Positions 1 through 4,266 of a stretch of 5,856 nucleotides of DNA are shown here, piece after piece. Made by a program: the position numbers and the translations under genes. Source of the DNA: Rhodoferax sp. (GTDB lineage: Bacteria > Pseudomonadota > Gammaproteobacteria > Burkholderiales > Burkholderiaceae). A model generated the notes under the pieces. It saw only the letters and a program-made list of their open reading frames with translations. It made no database searches and had not been told where the DNA came from. The number at the start of each line of letters is the position of its first letter. Position 1 is the stretch's first letter. Where the stretch lies: NCBI GenBank assembly GCA_028292075.1, contig JAQGNA010000363.1, positions 1-5,856 on the forward strand, written 5' to 3'.

Positions 1-154
1 CGACGAGCGCCGTGCCGCCGTACTGGTGCACGTAGTCTTCCAGTGCCGGGGCGAAGTCGTTGACATGGACATCGGTGTCGATGACGGGGTGGTCGAGCCG
101 CGCCTTGACGGCGGCGGAACGTGAAACCTGGGCGGTGCGCAAACGGTCGTTCAT
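1..154 (-). CDS. Amidohydrolase-family protein, N-terminal part (gene runs off the left edge)
   Basis: Reading the minus strand from ATG at 154 gives 51 codons open to the window edge. The start is supported by a GGAG site (160-163) a few bases upstream. The N-terminus is polar, then residues 23-30 read PVIDTDVH, followed by VNDFAPALEDYVHQYGG. In the amidohydrolase_2 (metal-dependent TIM-barrel hydrolase) superfamily a hydrophobic strand followed by D-x-(H/D)-x-H close to the start supplies the first metal ligands. Here the form is D26-T-D28-V-H30, with aspartate in place of the first histidine of the usual HxH. The enzymes hydrolyse or decarboxylate small cyclic or carboxylate compounds in the cytoplasm, and the substrate cannot be told from this fragment. 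It is divergent from the FadR-type regulator, which may control it. The family call rests on one motif, so it is moderately sure; that this is a real gene is quite sure. Confidence 0.72.
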   Translation of the reverse strand, partial: MNDRLRTAQVSRSAAVKARLDHPVIDTDVHVNDFAPALEDYVHQYGGTALV

Positions 155-159
155 GGAAT

Positions 160-163
160 CTCC
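160..163 (-). promoter_or_regulatory. Ribosome binding site of the divergent amidohydrolase gene
   Basis: GGAG on the minus strand, five bases before the ATG at 154-152. It fixes the start of an otherwise short, truncated reading frame. Confidence 0.6.
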
Positions 164-191
164 GTGGGGGATGGATGCAGTTCGGCCTTTC

Positions 192-220
192 AATGTAGGA
201 GCCGGTCACCGCGCGGCCAA
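192..220 (-). promoter_or_regulatory. Candidate sigma70-type promoter for the amidohydrolase gene
   Basis: On the minus strand TTGGCC (215-220) and TACATT (192-197) are separated by exactly 17 bases. Each matches four of six positions of the sigma70 consensus. Transcription would start near 185 and leave a leader of about 30 bases before the ATG at 154. The match is modest, but the spacing and position fit. A 9-bp palindrome (203-211) sits in the spacer, where a bound repressor would block RNA polymerase. Confidence 0.35.
203..211. promoter_or_regulatory. Small CGGT-C-ACCG palindrome, possible operator
   Basis: CGGTCACCG is a perfect inverted repeat about one base. It lies in the divergent gap between the amidohydrolase and regulator genes, inside the spacer of the candidate minus-strand promoter. 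The same CGGT/ACCG half-sites, further apart, form the palindrome at 1339-1356. GntR/FadR-family proteins bind short GT...AC-type inverted repeats, so this is a candidate autoregulatory site. Nine bases is short, and chance is a real alternative. Confidence 0.25.
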
Positions 221-350
221 CGAAGCTTTTCGCGCTAGCTAAGACGGAAATCTAATGAGCGCCCGCCGCGCCGGCAGGCGCTGGCGCGGGGCCACCGCTA
301 GGCCCATGCGCCCTGGCCCCTCACGGCTTGCAGTTAGGATCGAACGCATT

Positions 351-355
351 GGAGG
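351..355 (+). promoter_or_regulatory. Shine-Dalgarno site that decides the regulator start (GTG 360)
   Basis: GGAGG is followed by four bases and then an in-frame GTG at 360-362. The upstream in-frame ATGs at 255 and 306 have no comparable site, and the residues they would add are arginine-rich with no domain similarity. The spacing is slightly short, but the site is the strongest in the region. Confidence 0.6.
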
Positions 356-359
356 CAAC

Positions 360-1226
360 GTGGCACGCATCGAACCCACCCGTTTCGTTTTCCAGCCGGT
401 GCAGCTGGTCCGGCCGTGCGAGATCGTGGCCTACCGCATCACCGAGGCGATCCGCGCCGGCGACGTGCGGATCGGCGAGCGCTTGCCGTCGGAGCAGAGG
501 CTGTCCGAGCAGCTCGGCGTGAGCCGGCCCACGCTGCGCGAGGCCATCAAGCTGCTGGCGCAGGCCGAGATCGTGCAGGTGGTGCCTGGCTCGGCGGGCG
601 GGCTTTTCGTCATCAGCGACGCTGTGCCGCTGGGGCTCAGCGGCCTGCCGCTGCCCGAGTCACCCATGGAGGACATCGACAGCGCCATGGAGGCGCGCCG
701 CCTGTTCGAGCCGCATGTGGCGCGGATGGCCGCGGTGCATGCCACGCCGGCCGATTTCGAACGCATGCGCAGTGCCGTCGCCCTGAGCGCCGCGACCAGC
801 GCGCTGCCGCGCACCGAAGGCGTGTCGACCGAGGTGGCGCAGCGCATGACGGTGGCCAGCACCCGCTTCAACATTGCGGTGGCGCGCGCCACGCAGAACA
901 GCATCATCGTGCAGATGATGGAAGTGATGATGCGGCGCATGGAGCTGGTGCGGGTGCTGTCGGTGCGGGCGCTGCCCGACATCGCCATGTCGACCCAGAC
1001 CCTGGCGAAATCGCTCGAGGCGATCGAAAGCGGCGACCCGGACCGCATCGACCGCGCCACCTCCGAGCGAATCGAAATCCTTGAAGGGGCCTGGCAACGC
1101 GCCAGTGGCAAGGCGTTGCGCCACAGGCAACTGAGTCCCGAAGCATCTGCGTCGAGCGGGTTGGCAGAGGCGATCTCCGCGCCGCCCAAGCGGGGGAAAA
1201 GGTCATCCGCGGCGCAGGCCTCTTGA
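360..1226 (+). CDS. GntR-family transcriptional regulator, FadR subfamily (FCD effector domain)
   Basis: A cytoplasmic DNA-binding regulator of 288 residues from GTG 360, slightly longer than the usual 220-250. Residues about 18-84 are the winged helix-turn-helix: ITEAIRAGDVRIGERLPSEQRLSEQLG leads into the recognition helix SRPTLREAIKLLAQ (55-68), with the wing at VVPGSAGGLFV. Residues about 108-245 are an all-helical FCD-type effector domain, recognisable from MEARRLFEPHVARMAA, RFNIAVARATQNS (169-181) and SLEAIESGD (218-226). Aligned by eye, the usual metal ligands (Asp and three His) fall at S167, N171, L215 and R237, and there is no histidine between 128 and 254. A metal-bound carboxylate ligand is therefore unlikely. 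The last 40 residues are a basic, Ser/Ala-rich tail. The gene lies between a divergent amidohydrolase and a reductase/transporter operon and probably regulates one or both. A longer start at 255 or 306 is possible but lacks a ribosome site. Confidence 0.9.
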   Translation: MARIEPTRFVFQPVQLVRPCEIVAYRITEAIRAGDVRIGERLPSEQRLSEQLGVSRPTLREAIKLLAQAEIVQVVPGSAGGLFVISDAVPLGLSGLPLPESPMEDIDSAMEARRLFEPHVARMAAVHATPADFERMRSAVALSAATSALPRTEGVSTEVAQRMTVASTRFNIAVARATQNSIIVQMMEVMMRRMELVRVLSVRALPDIAMSTQTLAKSLEAIESGDPDRIDRATSERIEILEGAWQRASGKALRHRQLSPEASASSGLAEAISAPPKRGKRSSAAQAS

Positions 1227-1235
1227 CGGTGCGCG

Positions 1236-1251
1236 CGCCCGTTTTCGGGCG
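1236..1251 (+). other. GC-rich hairpin just after the regulator gene
   Basis: CGCCCG (1236-1241), a TTTT loop, and CGGGCG (1246-1251) form a perfect 6-bp stem ten bases after the stop of the regulator. The thymines are in the loop and no T-run follows the 3' arm, so it is not a typical intrinsic terminator. It may stabilise the 3' end of the transcript or assist termination weakly. Confidence 0.35.
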
Positions 1252-1297
1252 GTGCCGCGCTGTTCTGGTGCGGCCGCGGCGCGACGCGAAAACCCGG

Positions 1298-1326
1298 TTG
1301 ACACGGGGCGAAGCAGTCCCAATAAT
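1298..1326 (+). promoter_or_regulatory. Strong sigma70-type promoter of the reductase/transporter operon
   Basis: A perfect -35 box TTGACA (1298-1303) is followed by a 17-base spacer and a -10 box AATAAT (1321-1326) that matches five of six consensus positions. The region turns locally A/T-rich in an otherwise very GC-rich window, as expected at a promoter. Transcription should start near 1332-1334 and give a leader of about 95 bases before the ATG at 1428. No other strong promoter is visible before the downstream genes, so it probably drives the whole run 1428 to beyond 5856. Confidence 0.75.
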
Positions 1327-1338
1327 CGCAACAACGAA

Positions 1339-1356
1339 CGGTATATAAACATACCG
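1339..1356. promoter_or_regulatory. Candidate operator: palindrome with CGGTAT/ATACCG arms
   Basis: CGGTATATAAACATACCG has perfect 6-bp arms around a 6-bp centre, and one further symmetric pair inside the centre. It begins about 13 bases after the -10 box, so it covers roughly +6 to +24 of the expected transcript, a position where a bound protein would act as a repressor or roadblock. It fits the GT...AC symmetry of GntR-family operators in general but not the compact TGGTNNNACCA form common in the FadR subfamily. The adjacent FadR-type regulator is the obvious candidate binder. Another CGGT follows at 1362-1365. Confidence 0.5.
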
Positions 1357-1370
1357 AAACACGGTGAAAC

Positions 1371-1396
1371 GGGCACGTCGGCCGTCCTCCGTGCCC
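1371..1396 (+). promoter_or_regulatory. Leader hairpin whose loop can pair with the downstream ribosome binding site
   Basis: GGGCACG (1371-1377) and CGTGCCC (1390-1396) form a perfect 7-bp stem with a 12-base loop. The loop's 3' half GTCCTC (1384-1389) is exactly complementary to GAGGAC (1416-1421), which contains the ribosome binding site of the next gene. The stem and the loop-to-site helix together would form an H-type pseudoknot that hides the site. This is base complementarity only: in GC-rich DNA a six-base match to a purine-rich site can occur by chance. Confidence 0.35.
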
Positions 1397-1427
1397 CCCA
1401 CATCGAAGGTAGTGCGAGGACCCGACC

Positions 1428-1841
1428 ATGGAAAGTGATGCCTTCGAGCTGTACGACCTTCGCGTCGAAGTGGTAGTTGCCGACGACCGCAAGATCCAGT
1501 GCCATGCGAGCGCAGGCGACTGGTTCGAGGTGCGTGGCGAGATGCTGCATTTCCCGCCGGGCCAGGGCTTCTCGATGTATTCGCTCGCTGCCCTGCTGCC
1601 GCTGTTGCCGGCCAAGCAGCGCGCCAGCCATCCGAACGATTGGATGAGCACCGATGCCGAGGTGGCCTGCCCCGACCCGCATTGCCCCACGCGCTTTCGC
1701 ATCACCCGCCTGGGCAAGCGCGGCTTCAGCCATGCCGAGACGACGGCAGTGCCGCTTGCGCCGTCAACGGCATCCGCATCGTCGGCTGTCGTCACTTCCA
1801 CGGCTTCCATGTCAACGCCACAAGACTTGCCCCGCCCATGA
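1428..1841 (+). CDS. Small TIGR04076-like protein, first gene of the operon
   Basis: A 137-residue soluble protein with no signal peptide or membrane segment. The ATG is preceded at seven bases by GAGGA (1416-1420). Residues about 8-95 resemble the small uncharacterised TIGR04076 family: a strand-rich start (ELYDLRVEVVV), a cysteine at 25, then GDWFEVRGEML, YSLAALLPLLPAKQRA (51-66), DWMSTDAEVACPDPHC with Cys81 and Cys86, and FRITRLGK. Family function is unknown as far as I know, and the conserved cysteines hint at a metal or redox role. Residues from about 103 form a low-complexity Ser/Thr/Ala/Pro tail that looks like an extension beyond the domain. The stop overlaps the start of the next reductase (ATGA, 1838-1841), so the two are probably translationally coupled. 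The family name is from memory of its motif pattern; that this is a real gene is secure. Confidence 0.78.
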   Translation: MESDAFELYDLRVEVVVADDRKIQCHASAGDWFEVRGEMLHFPPGQGFSMYSLAALLPLLPAKQRASHPNDWMSTDAEVACPDPHCPTRFRITRLGKRGFSHAETTAVPLAPSTASASSAVVTSTASMSTPQDLPRP

Positions 1842-2878
1842 CCCAACCTGAAACCACCGCCCTGGCCCCTGGCTACCGCATTCCCCGCGTCATTCGCGGC
1901 GGATGGCAACTGGCCGGCGACCACGGCGAGGTGGACCGCGAGCGTGCCCTGGCCGACATGGCCGCCTTCGTCGACGCCGGCCTGAACACGGTGGATGGCG
2001 CCGACATCTACACCGGCGTCGAAGCCATGTACGGCGAGTTCAACGCCCGCCGGGCCGCGCAGGGCCTGCCGCGCCTGCAGGTGCACACCAAGTTCGTGCC
2101 CGACTACGGCGACCTGGCCCATGTGGACGCCGCCTATGTGCGCCGCATCGTCGAGCGTTCGCTGCAGCGGCTCAAGGTGGAGCGGCTCGACCTCGTGCAG
2201 TTCCACTGGTGGGACTACCAGGTGCCGCGCTTCGTCGAGGCGGCGCAGGCGCTGGTGGCGCTGCAGCGCGAGGGCCTGATCGCCCACATCGGCGGCACCA
2301 ATTTCGACACCCCGCGCACCCAGGCCCTGCTCGATGCCGGCGTGCCGCTGGTCAGCATGCAGGTGCAGTATTCGCTGCTCGACCGGCGGCCGGCTGCGCT
2401 GCTGGCGCCGCTCTGCGCGGGCCACGGCATGCAGCTGCTGTGCTACGGCACGCTGGCTGGAGGCTTTCTTACCGAGCGCTGGCTCGGCCAGCCAGCGCCG
2501 GCGGAAACACCGGCCAACCGCTCCCTGGTGAAGTACCAGCTCATCATCGGCGAGTTCGGCGGCTGGGTGGCCTTCCAGCGGCTGCTGCAGGTGCTGAAGT
2601 CGGTGGCCGATCGCCATGGCGTGCAGCTGTCCACGGTGGCGATCCGCTGGGTGCTCGACCAGCCTGCCGTGGCCGCGGCCATCGTGGGAGCGCGCTATGG
2701 CAACCGCATCGGCGATACGCTCGAAGCCTTCCGCCTGCGGCTCGATGCCGATGACCGCACCCGCATCGACGCGGTGCTGGCCGACTGCCCCGGCCCTGCC
2801 GGCGACACCTACACGCTGGAGCGCGACAAGCACGGTCCGCACGGGCGCATCATGAAGTACGACCTGAACAAGACCTGA
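1838..2878 (+). CDS. Aldo/keto reductase (NAD(P)H-dependent oxidoreductase)
   Basis: A 346-residue cytoplasmic TIM-barrel oxidoreductase expected to reduce an aldehyde or ketone with NAD(P)H. The AKR catalytic tetrad is intact: D53 and Y58 in VDGADIY, K85 in VHTKF, and H123 in LVQFHWWDY. The strand GLIAHIGGTNFDT (146-158) and the C-terminal cofactor-loop region QPAVAAAIVGARYG (275-288) are also typical. The start is the ATG inside the ATGA overlap with the previous stop. No ribosome site precedes it, so coupled re-initiation is likely. The last 25 residues (GDTYTLERDKHGPHGRIMKYDLNKT in segments) form a charged extension after the barrel. It is clearly paralogous to the N-terminal part of the gene at 4263 (shared QFHWW, EGLIAH, NFDT, SLLDRR, GGFL, WLG and VGAR blocks). 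The substrate is unknown, but the transporter context suggests a carbonyl derived from an imported compound. Confidence 0.92.
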   Translation: MTQPETTALAPGYRIPRVIRGGWQLAGDHGEVDRERALADMAAFVDAGLNTVDGADIYTGVEAMYGEFNARRAAQGLPRLQVHTKFVPDYGDLAHVDAAYVRRIVERSLQRLKVERLDLVQFHWWDYQVPRFVEAAQALVALQREGLIAHIGGTNFDTPRTQALLDAGVPLVSMQVQYSLLDRRPAALLAPLCAGHGMQLLCYGTLAGGFLTERWLGQPAPAETPANRSLVKYQLIIGEFGGWVAFQRLLQVLKSVADRHGVQLSTVAIRWVLDQPAVAAAIVGARYGNRIGDTLEAFRLRLDADDRTRIDAVLADCPGPAGDTYTLERDKHGPHGRIMKYDLNKT

Positions 2879-2891
2879 ACAAAACCTGAAA
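2861..2891 (+). repeat. Short 11-bp tandem repeat across the reductase stop codon
   Basis: GACCTGAACAA occurs at 2861-2871 and again directly at 2872-2882, followed by a degraded third copy (AACCTGAAACG, 2883-2893 with the match strongest to 2891). The stop TGA lies in the second copy. Because the unit ends the same way in each copy, removing one would still leave the same final residues DLNKT and a stop. Slippage here would be silent. Confidence 0.6.
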
Positions 2892-2919
2892 CGGCGCTGA
2901 TCCCTCCCCGCCTGCGCCG
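2892..2919 (+). other. Intergenic inverted repeat before the substrate-binding protein gene
   Basis: The 92-base gap 2879-2970 is the only sizeable gap within the operon. It holds CGGCGC (2892-2897) and GCGCCG (2914-2919), a perfect 6-bp stem with a 16-base pyrimidine-rich loop and no T-run. It could be a processing or stability element that adjusts the level of the binding protein, which is usually needed in excess over its transporter. No convincing promoter is visible in the gap. Confidence 0.25.
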
Positions 2920-2957
2920 CACCAGCATTTCCCGCCCGCCGTCCCCTCAACCACCCT

Positions 2958-2961
2958 GGAG
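2958..2961 (+). promoter_or_regulatory. Ribosome binding site of the substrate-binding protein gene
   Basis: GGAG lies nine bases before the ATG at 2971. It places the start directly before a good signal peptide. Confidence 0.55.
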
Positions 2962-2970
2962 TTCACCACC

Positions 2971-4266
2971 ATGCGCCCTTCCAAGACCACCGCCGCCCTG
3001 GCGTTCGCCGCCGCCTTTGCTGCGCTCGCCGCCTTCGCAGCTCCCGCATCGGCGCAGTCGCCCGCGTGCACGCACACCGTCGGCATGGTGGTGTCGCTCA
3101 CCGGGGCAGCGGGCCGCTACGGGCAGGCCGCCAGCAAATCGGTGGAGCTGGCCTTCAACGAGCTGAACAAGGCCGCCGGCGCGCAGGGCATCGCGGGCTG
3201 CAAGCTCGGTTTCGACGTGCGCGACGCGCAGAGCCAGGGCTCGGTGGGCGTGGACCAGGCGCGCCAGCTGGTCGACCTGAAGAAGGTGCCGGCCATCATC
3301 GGCGGCATCATCAGCTCGGTGACGATCCCCATCGTGACCTCGGTCACGGCGCCGGCCGGCGTGGTGCAGCTGTCGCCGGCCTCGTCGTCGCCTTCGCTCA
3401 CCAAGCTGGCGGCCGACGGCAAGACCAACGGCTGGTTCTTCCGCACCATCACCAGCGACGCCCTTCAGGGCACGGCCGCGGCCAAGTTCGCGCTCGACCA
3501 GGGCATGAAGTCGCTGACCATCATCCATGTCAACAACGACTTCGGCGTGAACATGGTGAGCGAGTTCCGCCGCGCCTACGAGGCGCTGGGCGGCAAGATC
3601 ATCGACGTCACGCCGTACAACCCGGAGCAGTCTTCGTACAACGCCGAAGTCACCAAGGCGCTGAAGTCCGACCCGCCGGCGCTCTACTTCATCGGCTACC
3701 CCGGCGACGGCACGACCATCGTGCGCACCTGGGTGCAGCAGGGCGGCCCGCAGAAGTTTCTGCTGAACGACGGCATGAACGCCGCCGACTTCATCAAGGG
3801 CGTGGGCCCGCAGTTCCTGGCCAACGCCTATGGCACGTCTTCGGGCTCGACCAGCACGCCGTCCACCACCTTCTTCGCCAGCGCCTACCCGGCCATGAGC
3901 GGCGGCTTCGACGCCGCCGCGCCCGCCGCCGACCGCGCCTTCGATGCCGGCGCCATCCTCGGCCTGGCCATCGCACAGGCCGGCAAGTTCGAGGCGGCGG
4001 CGATCCGCGATGCCATCCGCAAGGTGACCGCGCCCGGCGGCGAGGTGGTCTATGCCGGAGCGGCCGGCTTCACCCGCGCCATGCAGCTGATCCGCGAGAA
4101 GAAGCCGGTGCGCTATGTGGGCGTGATCGGCCCGGTGGAGTTCGACAAGAACGGCGACATCGCCGGTCCGTTCCGCACCTGGAAGATCACCGGCAGCGAA
4201 GTCACCACCGTCGGACAGATGTCGGCAGAAGACGTGCAGGCCGTGCAGGCCAAGCTGCCGAAATGA
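2971..4266 (+). CDS. Periplasmic substrate-binding protein of a branched-chain-amino-acid-type ABC transporter
   Basis: A 431-residue secreted solute-binding protein of the Leu/Ile/Val-binding (Peripla_BP_6, type I fold) family. Residues 1-28 are a Sec signal peptide: a basic start MRPSK, an Ala/Phe-rich core, and an ASA-QS cleavage site after A28. There is no lipobox cysteine, so it should be free in the periplasm. The mature protein begins with the family pattern VGMVVSLTGAAGRYGQAA (37-54). Further family blocks are QLVDLKKVPAIIGGIISSV, VVQLSPASSSPSLT, FFRTITSDALQGTAAAKFA and HVNNDFGVNM. C33 and C77 could form the N-terminal disulfide known in LivJ-type proteins. The ligand may be an amino acid, aromatic acid or other small carboxylate, since the family is broad. 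It follows the reductase after 92 bases and overlaps the next gene by ATGA (4263-4266). The ATPase at the right edge is its likely partner. Confidence 0.93.
   Translation: MRPSKTTAALAFAAAFAALAAFAAPASAQSPACTHTVGMVVSLTGAAGRYGQAASKSVELAFNELNKAAGAQGIAGCKLGFDVRDAQSQGSVGVDQARQLVDLKKVPAIIGGIISSVTIPIVTSVTAPAGVVQLSPASSSPSLTKLAADGKTNGWFFRTITSDALQGTAAAKFALDQGMKSLTIIHVNNDFGVNMVSEFRRAYEALGGKIIDVTPYNPEQSSYNAEVTKALKSDPPALYFIGYPGDGTTIVRTWVQQGGPQKFLLNDGMNAADFIKGVGPQFLANAYGTSSGSTSTPSTTFFASAYPAMSGGFDAAAPAADRAFDAGAILGLAIAQAGKFEAAAIRDAIRKVTAPGGEVVYAGAAGFTRAMQLIREKKPVRYVGVIGPVEFDKNGDIAGPFRTWKITGSEVTTVGQMSAEDVQAVQAKLPK

Noticed and set aside
60..242. Short plus-strand open frame opposite the amidohydrolase start
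   Set aside because: It is antisense to the amidohydrolase start, has no ribosome site and shows no recognisable motif.
251..256. A TCTAAT -10-like box for the regulator's own promoter
   Set aside because: The -10 match is good, but no acceptable -35 box lies 16-18 bases upstream, so no regulator promoter is called.
255..359. Longer N-terminus of the FadR-type regulator from ATG 255 or ATG 306
   Set aside because: Neither ATG has a ribosome site, the added residues are an arginine-rich run outside the family fold, and a GGAGG site points to GTG 360.
1236..1251. Intrinsic terminator after the regulator gene
   Set aside because: The stem is only 6 bp and no T-run follows its 3' arm, so it is kept only as a hairpin of uncertain role.
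431..2950. Very long open frame on the minus strand opposite the regulator, TIGR04076-like and first reductase genes
   Set aside because: Its translation is rich in Arg, His, Ala and Gly and shows no domain pattern. It runs antisense through three well-supported genes and the promoter, and arises because GC-rich codon bias suppresses stops on the opposite strand.
3066..4262. Upstream in-frame extension of the reductase-RidA gene through the binding-protein gene
   Set aside because: The extension is an Arg/Gly/His-rich shadow of the binding-protein frame with no recognisable fold. The ATG at 4263 in an ATGA overlap gives a normal reductase N-terminus.
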